From Hellea sp. (GTDB lineage Bacteria > Pseudomonadota > Alphaproteobacteria > Caulobacterales > Maricaulaceae), in NCBI GenBank assembly GCA_020628635.1, contig JAHDEU010000075.1, positions 3,379 to 8,445 on the forward strand: a stretch of 5,067 nucleotides of DNA, in the 5' to 3' direction. Positions 1-5,067 of this stretch are shown here, in pieces. The position numbers were made by a program, and so were the translations under genes. Under the pieces are notes generated by a model. It was not told the DNA's origin, ran no database searches, and saw only the letters and a program-made list of their open reading frames with translations. Position 1 is the stretch's first letter, and each line of letters opens with the position of its first letter.

Positions 1-779
1 ACGACATCCTGCTCTACGGGTCCTATTCGACGGGCTTCAAGGGCGCGGGTTTCTCCCCGGACTGCTTCTCCCCGACGGCCTGTTTCCTGCCGGTCGATGA
101 GGAGGAAGTCGCCACGGTCGAGTTCGGCTTGAAGAGCCGCTTGGCTGACGACCGCATCCGGTTCAACGCGACCTATTTCAACAACAACTATGACGACCTG
201 CAGATCGCGGCGACCGTGCCGGGGCTGGGCTTCACCCGCTTCAATGTGGACGAGACCGAAATCCAGGGGCTGGAGTTCGAGGCGACATTTGCACCAAACG
301 AGCGCTTCGAGCTGTCCGCCAATCTCGGCCTGCTGGACGGCGAATACCAGGCGCTGAACCAGCTGCAGGCCGAAAGCCTGCTGGGCGCGTTCGGCGCGGC
401 CAATTGCCCGGGAGGCGTGGCGACGCCGGATTGCGCGCAGGATCTGGAGCTCAAGAACGCGCCGTCCTACAAGGCGACCATCAACGCGCTCTACCTGCAG
501 CCCTTCATGAACGGCGAGGTCGCGGTCTCCGGTGACATCAGCTTCGAGGATGACAGCTTCAGCCTCGTTGCCAATGCGCCGTTCAACGCGCTGTCGCGCA
601 TCCCCACACTGGTCAATGCGCGCATCGGCTACAGCCCAGATGATGCGGGTTGGACGGCCGGCCTGTGGGCGCGCAACATGCTGGACAAGGAGTATTTCCG
701 CGCCGCGACTGCCACCGCCTTCGCGGTCTATGCCGCCGAGCCCGCGACCTACGGTGTCGATATCGGTTACCGTTTCTAG
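1..779 (+). CDS. TonB-dependent outer-membrane receptor, C-terminal part (5' end cut by the window)
   Basis: The reading frame is open from base 3 to the TAG ending at 779, giving 258 residues with no start inside the window; a TTG at 129 lies mid-protein and is not the real start. The fragment is the last third of a TonB-dependent receptor, the 22-strand outer-membrane barrel that imports siderophores, vitamins or oligosaccharides using energy from TonB-ExbBD. Visible signs are YGSYSTGFKGAGF near the left edge (the common receptor strand motif), alternating aromatic/polar strands such as IRFNATYFNNNYDDLQI, the late motif ARNMLDKEYF, and a terminal YGVDIGYRF ending in the C-terminal Phe used for outer-membrane assembly. 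Two close cysteine pairs (fragment residues 21/27 and 135/144) probably sit in extracellular loops. The plug domain and TonB box lie outside the window, so the substrate cannot be told. Family assignment is firm; a link to the downstream dehydratase genes is only possible. Confidence 0.93.
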   Translation, partial: DILLYGSYSTGFKGAGFSPDCFSPTACFLPVDEEEVATVEFGLKSRLADDRIRFNATYFNNNYDDLQIAATVPGLGFTRFNVDETEIQGLEFEATFAPNERFELSANLGLLDGEYQALNQLQAESLLGAFGAANCPGGVATPDCAQDLELKNAPSYKATINALYLQPFMNGEVAVSGDISFEDDSFSLVANAPFNALSRIPTLVNARIGYSPDDAGWTAGLWARNMLDKEYFRAATATAFAVYAAEPATYGVDIGYRF

Positions 780-801
780 GCCTTCCCCAGCCGTTTGACA
801 T

Positions 802-831
802 AAGCCGTCGCGCGGACCGCGCGGCGGCTTT
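802..831 (+). terminator. Strong GC-rich hairpin with short T run, likely terminator of the receptor gene
   Basis: The arms AAGCCG-T-CGCGCG (802-814) and CGCGCG-G-CGGCTT (818-830) pair around a GAC loop, giving a 13-bp stem with one U-G wobble; it can extend to 799-834 with one bulged T. It starts 23 bases after the receptor stop. The following T run is only three bases, so termination may be partial. The hairpin ends 14 bases before the leuC ATG, so it could also affect leuC transcription or translation. Confidence 0.6.
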
Positions 832-844
832 ATGCTGCGCGCTC

Positions 845-2218
845 ATGCCCACACTGTTCGACAAGATCTGGTCCGACCACGCGGTCGCGGAGCTGCCTTC
901 CGGCGAAACGCTGATCGCGGTGGACCGGGTCTTCCTGCATGAGCGCACGGGATCGGTCGCGCTGGAATCCATGGCGGAGGCCGGGCGCGCGCCGCGGCGG
1001 CCCGAGACCGTATTCGTCACCATGGACCATATCGTCAGCACGGAGGCCGACCGCTCGGACACGGATGCGCGCTCGCCCGGCGGGGATGTGTTCATCACGG
1101 CGACACGCAAGGCGGCGCGGGCGGCGGGCATCAACCTCATCGATGTGCTCTCGCCGGACCAGGGCATCGTCCACGTCATCTCGCCGGAGCTCGGCATCGC
1201 CCAGCCGGGGCTCACGCTGGTCTGTCCCGACAGCCACACCTGCACGCAGGGCGCGCTCGGCGCTCTGGCCTGGGGGATCGGCAGCACGGATGCGGAACAC
1301 GCCATGGCCACGGGCACGATGCGCCTGCCCAAGCCCGCGCAGATGCGGATCACGCTGGACGGCCGCCTGCGATCCGGCGTCACGGCCAAGGACGCCGTGC
1401 TGCACATCATCTCGAGTTTGGGCGCGGACGGCGCGAAGCGCTGCGCGGTGGAGTTCGCGGGCGAGGCCGTGCGGGCGATGGACATGGAAGCGCGGCTGAC
1501 GCTCTGCAACATGGCCGTGGAGTTCGCCGCCTTCACCGCCATCATCGCGCCGGACGCCGTGACGACGGACTATCTGCGTGGTCGCCGCCATGCGCCCAAA
1601 GGCGAGCAGTGGGACGCGGCAGTGCAATACTGGCAGACACTGCAAACGGATGAGGGCGCGTCGTTCGACCATGAACACCGCTTTGACGCGGGCCGGATTG
1701 AGCCGACGGTGAGCTGGGGCATCTCCCCCGCCCAGGCCGCGCCGATATCCGGTCATGTGCCGCACACCCTGCCCGATGGCGTGGCGGACTATTCCGGCTT
1801 GCACGGCGGAGAGGCGATGGCCTCGCTCCCTATCGGTGGCGCCTTTATCGGCTCCTGCACCAATGCGCGGCTGTCCGACCTGCGGGCGGCGGCCGCCGTG
1901 CTGCGCGGCCGCCGGGTCGCAGACGGCGTGGAGGCCATCGCCGTGCCGGGCAGCATGGCCGTGCGCCGCGCGGCCGAAGCCGAAGGGCTGGACGCGGTGT
2001 TCCGGGAGGCGGGCTTTTCGTGGAACGCGTCCGGCTGCGCCTTCTGCTTCTATGCGGGCGGCGACACATTCGCGCCGGGCACGCGGGTGATCAGCTCCAC
2101 CAACCGCAATTTCAAGAACCGCCAGGGGCCGGGCGTGCGCACACATCTCGCCAGCCCCGCCGTCGTCGCCGCGAGCGCGGTGACGGGCCGCATCACCGAT
2201 CCGGCGGAACTCCAATGA
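845..2218 (+). CDS. leuC: 3-isopropylmalate dehydratase-type large subunit (LeuC family), possibly a catabolic paralogue
   Basis: A 457-residue protein of the aconitase superfamily. The family's known role is the large, [4Fe-4S]-bearing subunit that, with LeuD, isomerises 2-isopropylmalate to 3-isopropylmalate in cytosolic leucine synthesis. The ATG at 845 is chosen because MPTLFDKIW aligns with the usual LeuC N-terminus; the frame is open further upstream but that part overlaps the receptor gene and has no family character. Seen in the protein: TMDHIVST (59-66), DSH at 129-131, CNMAVEFAA (221-229), YWQTLQTDEGA (262-272), cluster cysteines C338 in IGSCTN and C398/C401 in SGCAFC (spacing 60 and 3 as in E. 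coli LeuC), and the active-site region STNRNFKNRQGPG. Departures from textbook LeuC: VCPDSHTCTQGALG replaces the usual VCGDSHTATHGAFG, and CFYAGGD replaces the usual C-x-x-MN segment. Length is close to normal (about 466). No Shine-Dalgarno is visible before the start. Family certain; true substrate (isopropylmalate, citramalate, dimethylmalate or similar) uncertain. Confidence 0.9.
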   Translation: MPTLFDKIWSDHAVAELPSGETLIAVDRVFLHERTGSVALESMAEAGRAPRRPETVFVTMDHIVSTEADRSDTDARSPGGDVFITATRKAARAAGINLIDVLSPDQGIVHVISPELGIAQPGLTLVCPDSHTCTQGALGALAWGIGSTDAEHAMATGTMRLPKPAQMRITLDGRLRSGVTAKDAVLHIISSLGADGAKRCAVEFAGEAVRAMDMEARLTLCNMAVEFAAFTAIIAPDAVTTDYLRGRRHAPKGEQWDAAVQYWQTLQTDEGASFDHEHRFDAGRIEPTVSWGISPAQAAPISGHVPHTLPDGVADYSGLHGGEAMASLPIGGAFIGSCTNARLSDLRAAAAVLRGRRVADGVEAIAVPGSMAVRRAAEAEGLDAVFREAGFSWNASGCAFCFYAGGDTFAPGTRVISSTNRNFKNRQGPGVRTHLASPAVVAASAVTGRITDPAELQ

Positions 2219-2802
2219 CACCCTTCACCCAGCACACCGGTCTCGCCGTGCGCCTGCCCGGCGACAACGTCGACACCGACCAGATCATCCCGTCGCGCGA
2301 GATGAAGACGGTCAGCAAGCGCGGGCTCGGCGTCGGCCTGTTTGCCGCGCAACGCTACCTGCCGGACAGTCAGGCGGGCGAGCGTGTCCCCAATCCCGAT
2401 TTCCCGCTCAACCGCGCGGAAAGCGCGGGCGCGACCGTGCTGATCGCAGGGCGTAATTTCGGCTGCGGCAGCTCGCGCGAACACGCCGTCTGGGCGCTGG
2501 TGGATTTCGGCATCCGCGCCGTGCTGGCCGAGAGCTTCGGCGAGATCTTCTACAATAACTGCATCCGCAACGGCGTGCTGCCGGTGCAGCTGGAGCGTGC
2601 GACGCTCGACGCTCTGCCGGACCGGGTCAGTATCGATCTCAAGGCACAGACAGTCGAGGACCACTCCTTCGACATCGCGCCGGGCGCCAAGCGCATGCTG
2701 CTCGAAGGCCTCGACCCGGTCGCCCTGACACTGGAACACGAGGACGCGATCGCGGCATGGGAATGCGCGGACCGGGCGGCGCGGGGCTGGGCTTACGTGT
2801 AG
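2215..2802 (+). CDS. leuD: 3-isopropylmalate dehydratase-type small subunit (LeuD family)
   Basis: A 195-residue swivelling-domain subunit that pairs with LeuC and helps set substrate choice. The ATG at 2215 overlaps the leuC stop as ATGA, indicating translational coupling and equal subunit supply; a weak GGCGGA lies six bases upstream. Seen: NVDTDQIIPS (18-27), NPDFPLN (60-66), the near-invariant NFGCGSSREHA (81-91), ESFGEIFYNNCIRNG (106-120), and the C-terminal DPVALTLEHEDAIAAWE (167-183), all matching LeuD in order. After DTDQIIP the loop reads SREMKTVSKRGLG, where E. coli LeuD has KQFLQKVTRTGFG. This segment lies by the active site and influences specificity, so the change supports a paralogue with a different acid substrate, though that is inference. 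The length is ordinary (E. coli about 201). The last ten bases overlap the convergent toxin gene, and no terminator is visible between them, so leuCD transcripts probably read into the toxin gene as antisense. Confidence 0.9.
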   Translation: MTPFTQHTGLAVRLPGDNVDTDQIIPSREMKTVSKRGLGVGLFAAQRYLPDSQAGERVPNPDFPLNRAESAGATVLIAGRNFGCGSSREHAVWALVDFGIRAVLAESFGEIFYNNCIRNGVLPVQLERATLDALPDRVSIDLKAQTVEDHSFDIAPGAKRMLLEGLDPVALTLEHEDAIAAWECADRAARGWAYV

Positions 2803-3083
2803 TCCGCCTGCCAGTTCTCGGAGCCGTGGCGGATGGTGAGGATTGTAATCTGCTCGTCGTCCAGATCGTAGATAACGACATGCTGCCTGAACGGCGCGAC
2901 GCGTATGGGGTGCTTGAACTCCATCCGGTTTCGGTAGGCCTCCGGCATGGTCGCCAGTACACCTAAAAACTCGATCAGCGCATCGTAATAGGCGAGTGCT
3001 TGACTCTCCCCGAAGCGTATCAGCCCCTGATAGAGAATTTGGTCGAGATCGCGGTCAGCTCGTTCGCTAAGTCTGTAGCTCAC
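2793..3083 (-). CDS. parE: ParE-like toxin of a type II toxin-antitoxin system (RelE/ParE superfamily)
   Basis: A 96-residue protein read leftwards. It starts at a GTG at 3083 that overlaps the antitoxin stop as GTGA; the longer upstream open frame runs through the antitoxin and CoA-transferase genes and is an artefact. Seen: N-terminal SYRLSERADRDLDQILYQG (residues 2-20), a helical hairpin to about residue 48, then strands HPIRVAPFRQHVVIYDLDD (58-76) and the C-terminal ITILTIRHGSENW (79-91), the typical ParE ending. Known ParE toxins poison DNA gyrase; RelE relatives cut mRNA at the ribosome, and sequence alone favours ParE but does not settle the target. Only GGAG directly abutting the start resembles a ribosome site, so translation likely depends on termination of the antitoxin. 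Its stop codon lies inside the last ten bases of leuD on the other strand. GC content is well below that of both neighbours. Confidence 0.88.
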   Translation of the reverse strand: MSYRLSERADRDLDQILYQGLIRFGESQALAYYDALIEFLGVLATMPEAYRNRMEFKHPIRVAPFRQHVVIYDLDDEQITILTIRHGSENWQADYT

Positions 3084-3340
3084 TCCGCATCGGTCTTTTG
3101 TTCGGCCCGCCAGCGTTTCAGCACGGCGGCCCGTATTTCCGCTGGAGACCGCTCTGAGACACCACTCGCTATTGCCTCGTCGATGACGCGCTGTTGAAAG
3201 GCTAAACGCTGATCTCTGTCCTGCTGGCCACGGATCAGCTCCCGCACATACTCCGACGCATTGCCGTAGCGGCCGGACGCGACCTGCTCCTCCACCCACG
3301 CCTTCAATTCGTCCGTCAGGGATATGTTCATCGTCGCCAT
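3080..3340 (-). CDS. parD: ParD-like ribbon-helix-helix antitoxin
   Basis: An 86-residue antitoxin upstream of its toxin. Residues 3-40 form a ribbon-helix-helix DNA-binding domain: strand MNISLTDEL, then KAWVEEQVASGRYGNASEYV and RELIR, a very typical ParD/CopG-type sequence. The C-terminal part (about 48-86, including PAEIRAAVLKRW) is charged and helical, as expected for wrapping the toxin. Known role: it neutralises the toxin and, as a dimer, represses its own promoter. The ATG at 3340 is preferred because a promoter ends six bases before it; a second ATG at 3331 (residue 4) would also keep the whole fold. No Shine-Dalgarno precedes either, consistent with a leaderless message. The gene lies 38 bases downstream of the CoA-transferase stop on the same strand, so read-through from that operon could add expression. 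Confidence 0.92.
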   Translation of the reverse strand: MATMNISLTDELKAWVEEQVASGRYGNASEYVRELIRGQQDRDQRLAFQQRVIDEAIASGVSERSPAEIRAAVLKRWRAEQKTDAE

Positions 3341-3346
3341 GAGCGC

Positions 3347-3375
3347 ATTCTACCATGCATGGCAAACTTTGCCAA
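3347..3375 (-). promoter_or_regulatory. Sigma-70-type promoter of the parDE pair
   Basis: On the minus strand TTGGCA (3375-3370) and TAGAAT (3352-3347) are separated by exactly 17 bases; each differs from the consensus TTGACA/TATAAT at one base. The -10 box ends six bases before the antitoxin ATG, so transcription would start at about that ATG. The whole promoter fits in the 38-bp gap after the CoA-transferase gene. Confidence 0.72.
3353..3374. promoter_or_regulatory. Overlapping palindromes within the parDE promoter, probable antitoxin operator
   Basis: Two palindromes overlap here: CCATGCATGG (3353-3362), a perfect 10-bp palindrome, and TGGCAAA-C-TTTGCCA (3360-3374), perfect 7-bp arms around one base. 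Together they fill the spacer and cover most of the -35 box. Ribbon-helix-helix antitoxins normally bind such repeats to repress their own operon; binding here would directly block RNA polymerase. Symmetry is seen, operator role is inferred. Confidence 0.6.
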
Positions 3376-3378
3376 ACC

Positions 3379-4542
3379 TCAGATCGCGCCGCTGGCTGCC
3401 AGAGCGTCCACATCCAGCCCGGCTTCACGCAGCACGGCCTCGGTGTGCTCGCCCGCCTTGGGCGGGTCGAGGCGCAGGGGCAGGCGGTCCCCGCCCAGGC
3501 TGATCGGCAGGTTGGGCAGCTTGGTGCGCGCGCCGTCTTCCATCTCCATGTCGAGCAGTCCGCCGCCCGCATTCAGATGCGGATCGTCGAACATCTCTTC
3601 GGGCTTGCCGATGGGCGCAAACGGCAGGCCGAGCGTCTCGATGCGCTCCATGAGTTCGGCCTTGGTCAGCGCGCGAAAAGCCGCTTCCACCTGCGGCAGG
3701 AACTTCTCCTTGTGGATCACGCGGTCGCGGTTTTCCGCCAGCTCCGGATCGTCCAGCAGGTGCTGGAGGTCGAACGCCTCGCATAGCGTCTTCCACTGCC
3801 CGTCGCTCACCACGCCGACGAAGACCTGCTCTGCGTCCTTGGTGTCGAACAGCTGGTAGATCGCCCAGCTGCTGACCCGCGCGGGCATGGGCGCGGCCGG
3901 AGTGCCCGTCACGGCCAGCTGCGCCATGTGCTGACCGACGAGAAAGACCGTCGTTTCGAACAGCGCGGCGGAGACATGCTGGCCCCTGCCCGTCGCATGC
4001 CGCTGGTTCAGCGCGGCCATCACGCCCATCGCGCCGAACATGCCGCCCGTCACGTCGATGACGGATGTGCCCGCGCGCAGGGGTCGTCCCGGCGGCCCGG
4101 TCATATAGGCCAGCCCGCCCATCATCTGCGTGACCTCGTCCAGCGCCGTGCGGTGGCTGTAGGGGCCGTCGAGAAAGCCCTTTTCGGAGCAGTAGATCAG
4201 CCGCGGATTGCGCGCGGACAACGCCTCCCAGCCAAAGCCCAACCGATCCAGCGCGCCGGGCCGGAAGTTCTCGATGAACACGTCTGCTCCGTCGATCAGC
4301 TCCAGCACGGCCCGCTTGCCGGCCTCGCTCTTGAGGTCCACGCAGATCGACCGCTTGTTGCGGTTATACATCGGAAAATAACCCGCCCCCGCCCCGCGCA
4401 GGCGGCGTGTCTTGTCCCCGCCCAAGGGCTCGACCTTGATCACATCCGCGCCGAGATCTGCGAGCATAAGCCCGGCGGCCGGCCCCATGACCATGTGGGA
4501 GAACTCGATGACGCGGATGCCGGAGAGGGGGAGGTCGGTCAT
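3379..4542 (-). CDS. Class III CoA-transferase, CaiB/BaiF family
   Basis: A 387-residue protein of the formyl-CoA transferase/CaiB/BaiF family, which move CoA between carboxylic acids in the cytosol. Seen in order: LSGIRVIEFSHMVMGP (6-21) and LADLGADVIKVEP (27-39), the family's CoA-binding start; YNRNKRSICVDLK (59-71); DVFIENFRPGALDRLG (87-102); the RTALDEVTQMMGGLAYMTG segment (131-149); SVIDVTGGMFG (160-170), where D163 corresponds by position to the catalytic Asp169 of E. coli/Oxalobacter formyl-CoA transferase; and ATGRGQHVSAALFE (183-196). The length is normal for the family (about 380-430). The ATG at 4542 overlaps the upstream deacetylase stop as ATGA and has GAGG seven bases upstream, so the two are co-translated. 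The acid substrate cannot be read from sequence; known family members use oxalate, carnitine, citramalate, itaconate and others. Proximity to LeuC/LeuD-type genes hints at a branched dicarboxylic acid, as inference only. Confidence 0.93.
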   Translation of the reverse strand: MTDLPLSGIRVIEFSHMVMGPAAGLMLADLGADVIKVEPLGGDKTRRLRGAGAGYFPMYNRNKRSICVDLKSEAGKRAVLELIDGADVFIENFRPGALDRLGFGWEALSARNPRLIYCSEKGFLDGPYSHRTALDEVTQMMGGLAYMTGPPGRPLRAGTSVIDVTGGMFGAMGVMAALNQRHATGRGQHVSAALFETTVFLVGQHMAQLAVTGTPAAPMPARVSSWAIYQLFDTKDAEQVFVGVVSDGQWKTLCEAFDLQHLLDDPELAENRDRVIHKEKFLPQVEAAFRALTKAELMERIETLGLPFAPIGKPEEMFDDPHLNAGGGLLDMEMEDGARTKLPNLPISLGGDRLPLRLDPPKAGEHTEAVLREAGLDVDALAASGAI

Positions 4543-5067
4543 GCTTGGGCCTCGAACTTTTCGACGACTTCGCCGGGCGTCAGAATGGTGACGCCGTCAC
4601 GCGCGCGCAGTTCGGCAAGTAGATCCCGCAACGCGCCGATGCGGAAGGGCTGGCCGATGATGTAGGGCGTCAGGGTCAGCGTCAGGCTTTGCGTCCCGAA
4701 CCGCTCATGCTCGCCTGAAAGATAGTCCACCGCCTCGATGATCTGCCTGCGCCAGCTATCTTCTGTCTGGCGGCGGATGTGCAGCAGGGTGAAGTCGGAC
4801 AGCTCGTATGTGTTGGGCAGCAGCGTCACGCCTGTGCTGGTCGCAAGCGGCACGGTGTCCGCCTCCCAGTCGAGGCAGTATCTCACCCCGGCCGCGGCCA
4901 GGCGGTCCAGCGTTCGTGACGACTGGTTGCGCGCCGGGCTCATCCAGCCGGTCGCTCCGGGGACAGCCTCCAGCGTCTGCGCGATCAGCGCATCCTCCTC
5001 GGCCTCGCCCATGCCCTCATGGTGGATGTGATCGGTCGAGACACCATGGGCAATGGTCTCGTGACCC
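4539..5067 (-). CDS. Polysaccharide deacetylase-family hydrolase, PuuE/allantoinase-like (N-terminus outside the window)
   Basis: The frame is open leftwards from the right edge (first full codon 5066-5064) to the TGA at 4541-4539, giving 175 residues; a Met codon at 5012 is internal and not the start. The first residues visible, GHETIAHG followed by STDHIHHEG, are the GHE-x-x-x-HG region typical of the NodB-fold metal hydrolases, here closest in style to PuuE-type cofactor-independent allantoinases and related amide hydrolases. Later segments are GWMSPARNQSSRTLDRL (about residues 40-56), YCLDWEADTVP, and LTPYIIGQPFRIGALRDLL (about 132-150), also PuuE-like. The family usually has His in the last motif (L-x-L-H-P); here it is LTLTP, with Thr. 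Catalytic Asp residues would be upstream, outside the window. It is translationally coupled to the CoA-transferase, which suggests a joint pathway rather than cell-wall work. The exact substrate is unknown. Confidence 0.82.
   Translation of the reverse strand, partial: GHETIAHGVSTDHIHHEGMGEAEEDALIAQTLEAVPGATGWMSPARNQSSRTLDRLAAAGVRYCLDWEADTVPLATSTGVTLLPNTYELSDFTLLHIRRQTEDSWRRQIIEAVDYLSGEHERFGTQSLTLTLTPYIIGQPFRIGALRDLLAELRARDGVTILTPGEVVEKFEAQA

Noticed and set aside
795..800. Perfect TTGACA as a -35 box for leuC
   Set aside because: No -10-like hexamer lies 15-19 bases downstream; that stretch is the CG-rich hairpin. The nearest candidate, TATGCT at 831, is 30 bases away, too far for a sigma-70 promoter.
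650..844. Longer leuC starting inside the receptor gene
   Set aside because: The added 65 residues have no LeuC character, and family alignment begins at the ATG at 845.
830..2221. 463-residue open frame on the minus strand opposite leuC
   Set aside because: It is a mirror of a high-GC gene; the translation is rich in Arg, His, Ala and Gly with no family motifs, while leuC on the plus strand is unmistakable.
2757..3197. Small plus-strand open frames across the toxin-antitoxin region as a hidden gene
   Set aside because: They lie antisense to well-supported ParE and ParD genes and show no motifs or good ribosome sites.
3084..3572. Upstream extension of the toxin frame giving a 259-residue protein
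   Set aside because: The extra part reads through the antitoxin and CoA-transferase genes in another frame. ParE similarity begins at the GTG at 3083, which overlaps the antitoxin stop.
3928..4665. 245-residue open frame on the plus strand opposite the CoA-transferase
   Set aside because: Low-complexity His/Arg/Gln/Ala-rich product without recognisable motifs, fully antisense to a clear CoA-transferase gene and crossing into the deacetylase.
1..5067. tRNA, rRNA, CRISPR array, insertion sequence or phage attachment site
   Set aside because: Reading through found no clover-leaf pattern, no regularly spaced repeats, no transposase motifs and no long terminal inverted repeats; nearly all bases are accounted for by protein genes.

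Overview
The window is GC-rich (about 70% or more in the protein-coding lines I counted by hand). It is tightly packed, with genes on both strands and many 4-bp start/stop overlaps. A large TonB-dependent outer-membrane receptor, strong GC bias and proteobacterial-type LeuC/LeuD point to a Gram-negative bacterium. My best guess is an alphaproteobacterium of the Caulobacterales/Hyphomonadaceae or sphingomonad kind. That placement is inference from general character, not from a marker gene.

Layout. Positions 1-779 (+) hold the C-terminal part of a TonB-dependent receptor that enters from the left edge. Positions 780-844 are a short gap dominated by a strong GC-rich hairpin. Positions 845-2802 (+) hold a two-gene unit encoding the large and small subunits of an isopropylmalate-isomerase-type dehydratase (LeuC/LeuD family), joined by an ATGA overlap. 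Positions 2793-3340 (-) hold a type II toxin-antitoxin pair (ParD-like antitoxin, ParE-like toxin) whose toxin stop overlaps the leuD stop tail to tail. Positions 3341-3378 are a 38-bp gap containing a near-consensus promoter and overlapping palindromes for the toxin-antitoxin pair. Positions 3379-5067 (-) hold a class III CoA-transferase (CaiB/BaiF family) coupled by an ATGA overlap to an upstream PuuE-type polysaccharide deacetylase homologue that runs off the right edge.

How it may work together. LeuC/LeuD-type enzymes isomerise or hydrate branched hydroxy-dicarboxylic acids, and class III CoA-transferases activate carboxylic acids. No other leucine-pathway gene (leuA, leuB) is visible, and the LeuC copy differs from the textbook enzyme at several otherwise well-kept positions while keeping its iron-sulfur cysteines. 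A reasonable hypothesis is that this is a catabolic paralogue acting with the CoA-transferase on an organic acid, with the receptor possibly serving uptake. This is inference from neighbourhood only.

The toxin-antitoxin pair looks like a lower-GC insert (roughly 50-58% in most lines counted) between the two high-GC operons. It carries its own promoter, which is positioned so that its transcript would start at or very near the antitoxin ATG.
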